Shown: positions 1-5,279 of the stretch, in pieces
Layout of the letters: the number at the start of each line of letters is the position of its first letter
Numbering within the stretch: the stretch's first letter is position 1
Source: an uncultured Lachnospiraceae bacterium
GTDB lineage: Bacteria; Bacillota; Clostridia; Lachnospirales; Lachnospiraceae
Direction: 5' to 3'
Assembly: GCA_902489925.1 (NCBI GenBank)
Contig: CABUBX010000139.1
Coordinates: 1 to 5,279 of the forward strand
Length of the DNA: 5,279 nt
Position numbers and translations under genes: made by a program
Notes under the pieces: generated by a model
What the model was told of the DNA's origin: nothing
Database searches by the model: none
Seen by the model: the letters and a program-made list of their open reading frames with translations, nothing else

Positions 1-72
1 GCAAAACAATATACAAACTTCTAATAACTATACTTGAAACTACTAGCATTATATTTATTTTTAAATAAACCC
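1..72. other. AT-rich flank without a recognisable gene
   Basis: This edge segment beyond the operon terminator is strongly AT-rich. The only structure seen is a small AT-only palindrome, TTTATTT (54-60) and AAATAAA (63-69). I see no convincing promoter pair, RNA gene or coding frame, but a neighbouring gene could begin just past the window edge. Confidence 0.5.
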
Positions 73-114
73 AAAAAAGTTGGTAACAAACTTTAATTTT
101 GATACCAACTTTTT
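73..114 (-). terminator. Intrinsic terminator of the importer operon, probably bidirectional
   Basis: AAAAAGTTGGTA (74-85) and TACCAACTTTTT (103-114) form a perfect 12-bp stem around a 17-base AT-rich loop. On the minus strand the GTTGGTA/TACCAAC core is followed by six T residues; on the + strand by five. It starts about 45 bases after the DppC-type stop codon at 159 and closes the operon. It could also stop transcripts arriving from the left on the + strand. Confidence 0.85.
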
Positions 115-158
115 CTATGCCTTAATAAATATAATTCTTAAGCAATTTTATAGTATTC

Positions 159-974
159 TTATTTTTTAAGTCGTCTTAAACCTTCGCCAATCATCGAAAA
201 GCCCAAGATAATTAAGATAATCACAACGCCCGGCCATATCGCATACCACGGCGCATTAAAAATAAATGACTGAGCCTCCGAAAGCATACGTCCAAGGCTC
301 GCCTCCGGCGGCTGTACGCCAAGGCTTAAATAACTCATGCTCGCCTCTGAAAGCACGGCATTGTTAAATCCAATCATTGCCGCAGTCAGCATACTTACCC
401 ATATATTAGGCAATATATGAAAAAATATAATTCTAAAGCTTCCCGCACCCATCACACGGGCACTCTGGACATATTCTAAAGCCTTGCACCGAATCACCTC
501 GCCGCGGACAATTCTTGCAAAGCTCGGAATGAAAATGACACCGAGCGCCAATATAATATTCATCTTTCCCGGCCCTAAAAGACTGATAAAAATAAGTGCA
601 AGCAAAATACTCGGAAACGAAAGGACAACATCGTTAATGCGCATAACAATTTCATCCAGCCATCCGCCGACATAGCCTGTCACCGCACCGATGATTGTGC
701 CAAAGACGGCGCCAATGCCTACCGTACAAAGCGCCACAAAAAATGTATTGCCGCTGCCGCTCATGACACGGCTGAATACATCGCGCCCAAAATTGTCCGT
801 TCCCATAATGTGCGCCGGGCTCGGCGGCATATTTTTAAGTGCGGCATCCATCCCCGTCACATCGTAGGGTGTCCAAAACTGGCCAATCAGTGTTAAAAGC
901 ACTAAAAAGCCTGTCAGCCCGCAGCCAATTATCAGCTGCCAGTTATGTTTCTTTTTTAACATCTTTTTATTCAT
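159..974 (-). CDS. DppC/OppC-type ABC transporter permease (peptide/nickel family)
   Basis: This is one of the two membrane subunits of a peptide-type ABC importer; with its DppB-type partner it forms the channel in the cytoplasmic membrane. The 271 residues are close to the usual DppC length. Residues 1-12 are a basic cytoplasmic tail and the first membrane segment is about 13-33. The OppC N-terminal signature HIMGTDNFGRDVFSR is at 55-69. Further hydrophobic segments lie near 78-101, 120-150, 190-207 and 245-263. The ATPase-contacting EAA loop runs from about 167 to 190 (EYVQSARVMGAGS, then ILPN). The family-typical SYLSLGVQPPEASLGRML follows at 214-231. The Met at 974 is chosen because GGGGGA lies 7 bases upstream; Met5 would be too far from it. 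It starts 11 bp after the upstream permease gene, and its ribosome site overlaps that gene's stop, so translational coupling is likely. The family is certain; the substrate (di/oligopeptide, nickel or other) cannot be read from this subunit. Confidence 0.96.
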   Translation of the reverse strand: MNKKMLKKKHNWQLIIGCGLTGFLVLLTLIGQFWTPYDVTGMDAALKNMPPSPAHIMGTDNFGRDVFSRVMSGSGNTFFVALCTVGIGAVFGTIIGAVTGYVGGWLDEIVMRINDVVLSFPSILLALIFISLLGPGKMNIILALGVIFIPSFARIVRGEVIRCKALEYVQSARVMGAGSFRIIFFHILPNIWVSMLTAAMIGFNNAVLSEASMSYLSLGVQPPEASLGRMLSEAQSFIFNAPWYAIWPGVVIILIILGFSMIGEGLRRLKK

Positions 975-981
975 CTTTCGT

Positions 982-987
982 CCCCCT
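982..987 (-). promoter_or_regulatory. Ribosome binding site of the DppC-type permease, overlapping the upstream stop
   Basis: On the minus strand the sequence TAGGGGGACGAAAG precedes the ATG. GGGGGA is a purine-rich ribosome site 7 bases from the start codon. Its first bases are shared with the TAG stop (986-988) of the DppB-type permease. This fits translational coupling, which would help the two channel subunits to be made in equal amounts. The coupling is inference. Confidence 0.7.
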
Positions 988-1930
988 ACGCTGTCTTCAC
1001 TCTAGGGTCAGCCAGCTGATACAGCATATCCACAACAAAATTAATGCATATGACAACTGTTGTGACATACATGACAATCGCCTGCACAACAGGATAATCT
1101 CTCGTTGAAATCGCACTGACTAAAAGTCTGCCGACACCCGGCACACTAAATACCTGCTCGACAATAATGCTGCCTGCCAAAATTTCTGCGACAACAAGCG
1201 CCATAAACGTAATCACCGGAATCAATGCATTTTTTAATATATGATGGTAGAGCGCCCTGTTTTTCCCGCTGCCCTTGCTGTAAGCTGTGCGCACATAGTC
1301 CTTTCGCACCTCACTGAGCACGGAGTTTCTCAAAAACTTGACAACCATCGCTATTTTAGGAAGCGCCACCGCCACCGCCGGAAAAATAAGGTAGGAAACC
1401 GCGCCCCAAAAATCTTCGGACGGATTCACAAACTTTCCGGGCTGAAACCATTTTAAAATAAGTCCGAATATATATGTTAAGATGATACCGAGGAAAAACG
1501 GCGGTATCGCCATTGTAATCTGAGTCACTTGGTTAATGACCGTGTCCGGCCATCGTCCCGAATACTTTGCCGCAAAAATTCCCAGCGGAATCGACAGCAC
1601 TAAAATAATTAAAAACGAAAGTACGGCAAGCATCACCGTCACAGGCAGCCTGTCTGCCAAAAGATTAGATACCGCCTGACCTGTATATTGATAAGATTCG
1701 CCAAAATCGCCCCGGATGGCGCCGCCAAGCCAATGGAGATAGCGTTCCGTCACCGGTTTATTCAGTCCCATGTCTTCTCTGAGGGCTTCAATCTGTTCAG
1801 GTGTAGCCTCAGTGCCAAGCTTTGTAATTGCCGCATCACCCGAAATGACAGAAAAGGCACCGAAGGTGAGTACAGATATGAATAACAATGTCATAATGAG
1901 AGTAAAAAGTTTCTTAAAAAAATATTTCAT
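986..1930 (-). CDS. DppB/OppB-type ABC transporter permease (peptide/nickel family)
   Basis: This is the other membrane subunit of the importer, pairing with the DppC-type protein encoded just downstream. From the chosen start it is 314 residues, normal for DppB/GsiC-type permeases. A first membrane segment (about 8-29) is followed by the extracytoplasmic stretch typical of the family, with REDMGLNKPVTERYLHWL at 51-68 and GDFGESY at 74-80. Membrane segments follow near 96-122, 135-160, 177-197, 234-256 and 281-303. The EAA loop is at about 211-238 (DYVRTAYSKGSG, then LKNALIP). The C-terminal hallmarks EQVFSVPGVGRLL (258-270), RDYPVVQA (277-284) and DMLYQLADPR (301-310) are all present. The reading frame stays open to 1999, but that longer version would overlap the binding-protein gene. 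The ATG at 1930 has a perfect AAGGAGG 5 bases upstream and gives the normal family N-terminus MKYFFKKLF. It lies 43 bp after the binding-protein gene in the same transcript. Confidence 0.96.
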   Translation of the reverse strand: MKYFFKKLFTLIMTLLFISVLTFGAFSVISGDAAITKLGTEATPEQIEALREDMGLNKPVTERYLHWLGGAIRGDFGESYQYTGQAVSNLLADRLPVTVMLAVLSFLIILVLSIPLGIFAAKYSGRWPDTVINQVTQITMAIPPFFLGIILTYIFGLILKWFQPGKFVNPSEDFWGAVSYLIFPAVAVALPKIAMVVKFLRNSVLSEVRKDYVRTAYSKGSGKNRALYHHILKNALIPVITFMALVVAEILAGSIIVEQVFSVPGVGRLLVSAISTRDYPVVQAIVMYVTTVVICINFVVDMLYQLADPRVKTA

Positions 1931-1935
1931 ATAAG

Positions 1936-1942
1936 CCTCCTT
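1936..1942 (-). promoter_or_regulatory. Ribosome binding site deciding the start of the DppB-type permease
   Basis: On the minus strand AAGGAGG lies 5 bases before the ATG at 1930. It is a full match to the anti-Shine-Dalgarno complement and settles the start at 1930 rather than the more upstream in-frame ATG at 1999, which lies inside the binding-protein coding region. Confidence 0.88.
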
Positions 1943-1973
1943 GGTGCCTTTCCTTATAAATATTAATCCGTGC

Positions 1974-3536
1974 TTACTGCACAGCGTACATCTTCGCAAT
2001 ATCTGTTGCCGCTACCGGATAGAATTCATAACCGCCGATACGCTTATTTACAGCAACAAAATCTGCAGGGTCTTCAATATAAACACTTGCCGCATTTTCA
2101 GCAAGAATCATCTGAAGCTTTTTATACAGTGTCACCTTTTCTTCTTCATCCACTGTCTTTAAAGCTTCCGCTAAGGTTTTATCATATTCGTCATTTTTAA
2201 AATTGGCAATATTGTTTGCCGCATCAGAGCCGTATTTTTTCAGCCAGTCGTTCGGCGCCAGTGTACCGTCAAATCCAATCACGGTTGCTTCATACTGACG
2301 TCCGTTGTAAATTTCATCAAGCCATGTACTCCACTCCACAAGCTTTAATGTAGCATTGATGCCGACAGCCTTTAACTGTTCTGCAATAATCTGTGCCGAA
2401 TCCACATGCTGTGAATATGAGCTTGGCACTGTGATTTCTAAATCAAAGCCGCCCGCATATCCGGCCTCTGTAAGAAGCGCCTTTGCCTTTTCAGGGTCAT
2501 AAGTGTAGAGACTTTCGGCGCCGTTCTCGTAATACTTTGAAAGTGCCGGAATCATATGTGAGCCGATAAGCTTGCTCTTACCGCCGAAAAGGAAATCGTT
2601 GATAGCCTGACGGTCTACAGCATAACACATCGCCTGTCTGACTTTAACATCCTTAAACGGCTCAAAATCATTGTTCAAAAACATGGCATGAACAAGATGC
2701 ATATTGCCCTCAACAATATTAAAGTCGTCATTTAAAGCCGCCACCTGGTCTGCTGTCAGGTAATTCAAAACGTCAATTGTTCCTGCCTGAAGTTCCATAA
2801 ATGCAGTATCCACATCCGCAATAATCTTAAACTCCGCAGTATCAAGATGTCCCTTTTCACCCCAGTAGCCGTCATACTTTTCAAGCTTTATATTCTGTCC
2901 CGGTGTGTATGAGGCAAACTTGTACGGACCTGTGCCAACAGGTGTTTTGTTGATGTCTTCCACTGCCTTCGGAATAATCACCGCTTCTGCCAAATCAGGC
3001 AAAAATTCAGAGTAGCCCTCTTTAAGCCGAACCTCCACAGTCTTATCATCCGCAATGACAACTTCCTCTAAATTAGAAAAAGCGGAGGATTCACCCGAAT
3101 TCTCCGCAAAACGCTCAATAGAATATTTAACATCCTCGGCTGTCACCGCACTGCCATCATGGAAGGTCACGCCATCTCTCAATGTGAAAGTATATACCTT
3201 TGCATCATCTGAAATTTTGTAATCACTTGCCACAGCTGCCTCTAGTTCACCGCTTACCGTCGGTTTGACTAAGCCTTCGTATAAATTAAATACCACACTT
3301 CTAGTTCCTGCGTCCGTTTCTACATGCGGGTCAAGACTAACGATGTCCTGTGTCATACCAATAACAACAGAACCACCTTCAGTTGGTTGTGAAGTCTGAC
3401 TGCTTTCAGTCTGACTCTCTGAAGAAGTATTACCTGTCTGCCGGCTTTCTGTAGTCTTGCCGCCTTGACATCCGACAAGTGCAGCAGATACAAAAATCAC
3501 CATCGCGCTTAAAAGGAATCCCATTCTTTTTTTCAT
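1974..3536 (-). CDS. Family 5 extracellular solute-binding lipoprotein (DppA/OppA-type) of the importer
   Basis: This is the substrate-capturing subunit of the peptide-type ABC importer, anchored by lipid to the outer face of the membrane. It has 520 residues, normal for family 5 binding proteins. A lipoprotein signal peptide has basic MKKR, a hydrophobic core at about 6-19 and the lipobox LVGC, with Cys23 as the lipidated residue. A Ser/Thr/Gln-rich tether follows (about 27-54). The mature domain begins with GSVVIGMTQDIVSLDP (55-70). The family signature lies at 115-142 (YTFTLRDGVTFHDGS, then VTAEDVKYSIER). PVGTGPYKF (199-207) and VKVRQAMCYAVDRQAI (297-312) are further family blocks. The start has AGAGG 9 bases upstream. 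It is the first gene of the operon, behind its own promoter. Specificity is open: the segment GFDGTLAPNDWLKKYGSDA (421-439) corresponds roughly to the region where DppA/OppA contact the peptide N-terminus, but that does not identify a ligand. A peptide is the default guess; nickel, sugars or opines occur in the same family. Confidence 0.96.
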   Translation of the reverse strand: MKKRMGFLLSAMVIFVSAALVGCQGGKTTESRQTGNTSSESQTESSQTSQPTEGGSVVIGMTQDIVSLDPHVETDAGTRSVVFNLYEGLVKPTVSGELEAAVASDYKISDDAKVYTFTLRDGVTFHDGSAVTAEDVKYSIERFAENSGESSAFSNLEEVVIADDKTVEVRLKEGYSEFLPDLAEAVIIPKAVEDINKTPVGTGPYKFASYTPGQNIKLEKYDGYWGEKGHLDTAEFKIIADVDTAFMELQAGTIDVLNYLTADQVAALNDDFNIVEGNMHLVHAMFLNNDFEPFKDVKVRQAMCYAVDRQAINDFLFGGKSKLIGSHMIPALSKYYENGAESLYTYDPEKAKALLTEAGYAGGFDLEITVPSSYSQHVDSAQIIAEQLKAVGINATLKLVEWSTWLDEIYNGRQYEATVIGFDGTLAPNDWLKKYGSDAANNIANFKNDEYDKTLAEALKTVDEEEKVTLYKKLQMILAENAASVYIEDPADFVAVNKRIGGYEFYPVAATDIAKMYAVQ

Positions 3537-3545
3537 TGTTTCTTA

Positions 3546-3550
3546 CCTCT
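3546..3550 (-). promoter_or_regulatory. Ribosome binding site of the solute-binding lipoprotein
   Basis: On the minus strand AGAGG (extending into AGAGGTAAG) sits 9 bases before the ATG at 3536. The resulting N-terminus is a well-formed lipoprotein signal peptide, which supports this start. Confidence 0.7.
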
Positions 3551-3592
3551 TAATTTCGTAATAATTCTCCCATCATTTAATTGTCAATCCCC

Positions 3593-3620
3593 ATTATAAC
3601 AAGTCCTGCGAAAAAAGCAA
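3593..3620 (-). promoter_or_regulatory. Probable sigma-A promoter of the importer operon
   Basis: On the minus strand a perfect -10 box TATAAT (3593-3598) lies 16 bases after TTGCTT (3615-3620), a 3-of-6 match to the -35 consensus. Transcription would begin near 3586, leaving a leader of about 50 bases before the binding-protein start. The -35 box lies inside the descending arm of the hairpin at 3603-3650, so the promoter overlaps the terminator of the preceding gene. A perfect TTGACA lies further downstream (about 3581-3586, minus strand), but its best -10 partner is TATTAC at 18 bases, which would put the start almost on the ribosome site. I prefer the TATAAT promoter. Confidence 0.6.
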
Positions 3621-3650
3621 CATTTTTTTATGCTGCTCATCCCGCAGGAC
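3603..3650 (-). terminator. Nested hairpin, probable intrinsic terminator of the lipoprotein gene
   Basis: On the minus strand an outer stem GTCCTGCG / CGCAGGAC (8 of 8 paired) encloses an inner stem GCAGCAT / ATGTTGC (7 pairs including one G-U) with an all-A loop. Six T residues directly follow the inner stem. The inner stem plus T6 is a standard intrinsic terminator, starting about 30 bases after the stop of the 477-residue lipoprotein gene at 3681. The outer stem adds a second layer that would sequester the U-tract, which is unusual. Termination is inferred from structure and position. Confidence 0.68.
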
Positions 3651-3680
3651 ACACGTCAATACTTATTTAATTTAAAAATA

Positions 3681-5114
3681 TTATCGGATTGTCACACCGG
3701 CAAACAGTGCTCTTACTTCTTCTTCCGTCACATCAACCGGCTGCTCGTCAACGCGGAATTTATCAAGTTCGCAGACAAACATCGTCTCCTCATCAACAGC
3801 AATCCATGCTGTCACATTCACACAAGGCGATTTCATGAATTTATAGGTTTCATAAAACCATGTAACCTTCTGTCCGTTAAGGTCAAATTCCATCACCTCT
3901 GACTTTTTATAGTCCGCATATTCATCCGGATATTCATCAATAACAGACTGCATTGACTGCTCTTTCATCTCATCTGCTGTTGTATAATCGTCGAACATAT
4001 AATTGGCATCAAATATTACAGTATCAGTCTCTTTGTCAATGCCTATCATCGTGTCGCTTGTGTAACCGACTTCATAGCCTTCCGGCGCAGCAACTGCTGC
4101 TTTGTAGATACCCTTATAATTTGAAATCACCGGATTTCCGGCCTCGTCCGTCTCCCCTGTTTCTTCTTCGTATTCTTCAGTTTCTTCTTCAGTTTCGCTT
4201 TCAGTGTCATCAAGTGTGTCATCTAAAAGACCGCCGGCGTCACTGGCATCTATCGCCTGAGCCTTAACATCTTCAGGCACCTTGATTTCATCGATTGTAT
4301 CAAAGCCCTTAATTTCCACAGAAATATCAAACTTAGAGATATCAACAGAAACTTCGCTTTCTTCCAAAGCGCCCATCACCGAATTCATCATCTCTTTACC
4401 GTCAACGACAATCTTTACCGGAACTTCTTCTTTTTTATCAATATACATGACGTAATCTAATGTTGCCTCTGAAAAATCAATATCATCCGAAGGAAACGCA
4501 TCGCCCATCATCCCCGAAGACATATCCATCAGCTCGCTAAACATATCGCCGCTGACGCCAACTGTCAGCTTATAGCACTCTTTATCGCCAACCTTCTCTG
4601 TCTCCTTTGCCAGCTCAACCTTGCCGCCGTCTTTGATAAAGCTCTTTAAATCCATGCCGAGCATCTCACTCTCAAGGCTCGCCGAATCCTCTATATCCTG
4701 TTCCTCGCGCACCCACTGACCCTGAGTACCTGTATAGACGGCCATCTTTCCGTCCTCCGGCACCACATAGTTTTCCATATCCAGCGAAACATTGGCGCCC
4801 ATCATCTCCATCTTTATTGTGCCTTTCATATAAGAAGCATCTGAGTTTTTATCATCCTTGTCATTGATAGCCTGTAAATCCGCATCCAGACTCATCTTCA
4901 TATCGAGGCCGAAACTGGCGCCGTCCTGCATCGCAGAAAATCCGCCGTCAAAGTCCAACAGCATGTTTGCCTCAACCGACTTTTTCTCCTCCATATTTTT
5001 TGTAACAGACTCAATAAGGCTTTCCGCAGTAACCTTTTTACCGCAGCCTGCGCCCATAGCCACTACTCCGGCTACGGCTACTGTTAAAATAAGTGCACGT
5101 CTCTTATTCATCAT
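3681..5114 (-). CDS. Two-domain lipoprotein with LolA/DUF6612-like N-terminal domain, function unknown
   Basis: The protein is a predicted membrane-anchored lipoprotein of 477 residues. The signal peptide has basic NKRR, a hydrophobic stretch (about 7-20) and a lipobox ending GAGC, with Cys24 as the likely lipid anchor; Gly at -3 is not ideal. Residues about 28-285 resemble the clostridial DUF6612 / LolA-like lipoproteins: a helix (ESLIESVTKNMEEKKSVEANM), alternating beta-rich strands, MAVYTGTQGQWVRE (124-137), ECYKLTVGVSG (179-189) and LDYVMYIDKKEEVPVKIVVDG (219-239). This part is rich in Met (21 in residues 51-250). A very acidic linker (about 298-325, runs of Glu/Thr/Asp) joins it to a C-terminal domain (about 332-477, from YKGIYKAAVAAPEGYEVGY), possibly a PsbP/Mog1-like fold; that is a guess. 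The ATG at 5114 has AGGAGAGGG upstream; the adjacent ATG at 5111 is an equal alternative. The frame runs open to 5225, but that extension lies over the promoter and would hide the signal peptide. It forms its own transcription unit. No biochemical role can be assigned. Confidence 0.88.
   Translation of the reverse strand: MMNKRRALILTVAVAGVVAMGAGCGKKVTAESLIESVTKNMEEKKSVEANMLLDFDGGFSAMQDGASFGLDMKMSLDADLQAINDKDDKNSDASYMKGTIKMEMMGANVSLDMENYVVPEDGKMAVYTGTQGQWVREEQDIEDSASLESEMLGMDLKSFIKDGGKVELAKETEKVGDKECYKLTVGVSGDMFSELMDMSSGMMGDAFPSDDIDFSEATLDYVMYIDKKEEVPVKIVVDGKEMMNSVMGALEESEVSVDISKFDISVEIKGFDTIDEIKVPEDVKAQAIDASDAGGLLDDTLDDTESETEEETEEYEEETGETDEAGNPVISNYKGIYKAAVAAPEGYEVGYTSDTMIGIDKETDTVIFDANYMFDDYTTADEMKEQSMQSVIDEYPDEYADYKKSEVMEFDLNGQKVTWFYETYKFMKSPCVNVTAWIAVDEETMFVCELDKFRVDEQPVDVTEEEVRALFAGVTIR
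4173..4196 (-). repeat. Perfect 12-bp tandem duplication in the acidic linker
   Basis: On the + strand TTCTTCAGTTTC occurs twice in direct succession (4173-4184 and 4185-4196). Read on the coding strand it encodes Glu-Thr-Glu-Glu twice (residues 307-314) in the acidic linker of the lipoprotein. The unit is a multiple of three, so gain or loss of copies would keep the frame and only change linker length. Confidence 0.85.
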
Positions 5115-5120
5115 ATCATA

Positions 5121-5129
5121 CCCTCTCCT
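5121..5129 (-). promoter_or_regulatory. Ribosome binding site of the two-domain lipoprotein
   Basis: On the minus strand AGGAGAGGG lies upstream of two adjacent ATG codons (5114 and 5111). AGGAG is 10 and 13 bases away and GAGGG is 6 and 9 bases away respectively. It places the start just before MNKRRALIL, the signal peptide, and argues against the longer open frame to 5225. Confidence 0.75.
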
Positions 5130-5169
5130 ATTCCATATTTTTGTTATACAATGGTTTGAATGATGTCTA

Positions 5170-5198
5170 ATTATCTCATATTTTGCGATACAAATCAA
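5170..5198 (-). promoter_or_regulatory. Sigma-A promoter of the two-domain lipoprotein gene
   Basis: On the minus strand TTGATT (5193-5198, 4 of 6 to consensus) is separated by exactly 17 bases from GATAAT (5170-5175, 5 of 6). TGA directly before the -10 box gives an extended -10 (TGN). The start site would be near 5163, leaving a leader of about 48 bases. No other candidate in the upstream region combines box quality and spacing this well. Confidence 0.72.
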
Positions 5199-5212
5199 TA
5201 TTTTTCGCAAAA
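5181..5212. repeat. 8-bp inverted repeat flanking the -35 box, possible operator
   Basis: TTTTGCGA (5181-5188) and TCGCAAAA (5205-5212) form a perfect inverted repeat with a 16-base gap that contains the -35 box. One arm lies in the promoter spacer and the other just upstream of -35. A dimeric or tetrameric regulator bound here would compete with RNA polymerase. The repeat is seen; the operator role is inference. Confidence 0.45.
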
Positions 5213-5225
5213 AGGGATAATACAT

Positions 5226-5255
5226 AAAAATGTCAACATTAAATTCGACATTTTT
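5226..5255. repeat. AT-rich 9-bp inverted repeat, possible terminator of a gene beyond the right edge
   Basis: AAAAATGTC (5226-5234) and GACATTTTT (5247-5255) pair perfectly around a 12-base loop, with T-runs on both strands. The shape suits a weak bidirectional intrinsic terminator for a gene lying beyond 5279, but only two of nine pairs are G-C. It could equally be a regulatory palindrome upstream of the lipoprotein promoter. Confidence 0.35.
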
Positions 5256-5279
5256 TCATGTTTTTATCGTTTTGCCGTT

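Noticed and set aside
48..53. Minus-strand TATAAT near the left edge as a promoter for a gene beyond the window
   Set aside because: No acceptable -35 box lies 16-18 bases upstream; the best partner is TTTTGG within the terminator stem. The segment is so AT-rich that the match has little weight.
1931..1973. Hairpin between the binding-protein and DppB-type genes that could lower permease expression
   Set aside because: Only a 5-bp ATAAG/CTTAT pairing is visible around the ribosome site, too weak to call a processing or attenuation structure.
1931..1999. N-terminal extension of the DppB-type permease to an ATG at 1999
   Set aside because: It would overlap the end of the binding-protein gene, adds 23 residues absent from the family, and ignores the perfect AAGGAGG placed for the ATG at 1930.
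484..5163. Several plus-strand open frames of 60-104 codons scattered under the four genes
   Set aside because: Each lies antisense to a clear family member, has no matching ribosome site that I can see, and shows the composition expected of reverse-strand shadows (Ser, Arg, His, Leu and Pro rich).
5115..5225. N-terminal extension of the two-domain lipoprotein to an ATG at 5225
   Set aside because: The added 37 residues cover the promoter and inverted repeat and would bury the lipoprotein signal peptide; the AGGAG site points to 5114/5111.
5231..5236. Perfect minus-strand TTGACA as a -35 box
   Set aside because: The nearest -10-like sequence (TATTAT) is only 8 bases away and nothing suitable lies at 16-18 bases; the promoter at 5170-5198 is much better.
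5256..5279. Possible 3' end of a minus-strand gene entering from the right edge
   Set aside because: One frame reads a few residues and then a stop at 5256-5258, but eight codons are too few to support a coding call.
1..5279. CRISPR array, tRNA/rRNA, insertion sequence or defence genes
   Set aside because: No spaced repeats, cloverleaf-like segments, transposase frames or terminal inverted repeats with target duplications were seen; the window is accounted for by four ordinary genes and their spacers.

Overview
The window looks like chromosomal DNA of a low-to-moderate-GC Gram-positive anaerobe, most likely a clostridial member of the Lachnospiraceae or a near relative. The reasons are two lipoprotein signal peptides with few other envelope features, strong AGGAGG-type ribosome binding sites, sigma-A-like promoters, U-tract terminators and AT-rich spacers. 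The taxonomic placement is inference from style. All four genes lie on the minus strand, and no intergenic stretch exceeds 300 bases.

Reading in the direction of transcription (right to left): the right edge (5115-5279) holds an AT-rich hairpin, then a good sigma-A promoter whose -35 box sits between the arms of an 8-bp inverted repeat. It drives a 477-residue lipoprotein (3681-5114). This protein has a methionine-rich, LolA/DUF6612-like N-terminal domain, an acidic linker containing a 12-bp tandem duplication, and a separate C-terminal domain. Next comes a 144-bp spacer (3537-3680) with a nested hairpin that probably terminates the lipoprotein gene and overlaps the promoter of the next unit.

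That next unit is a three-gene peptide/nickel-type (PepT/DppABC-like) ABC importer operon: a family 5 substrate-binding lipoprotein (1974-3536), a DppB-type permease (986-1930) and a DppC-type permease (159-974). The two permeases are 11 bp apart, and the ribosome binding site of the second overlaps the stop codon of the first. A clear bidirectional terminator hairpin (73-114) follows. The lipoprotein would capture an oligopeptide or similar solute outside the membrane and pass it to the DppB/DppC channel. The two ATPases (DppD/DppF type) needed to power it are not in the window.

I see no evidence here for a new defence, mobile or biosynthetic system. The points most worth a second look are the ATPase-less importer operon, the terminator/promoter overlap, the inverted repeat around a -35 box, and the uncharacterised two-domain lipoprotein.
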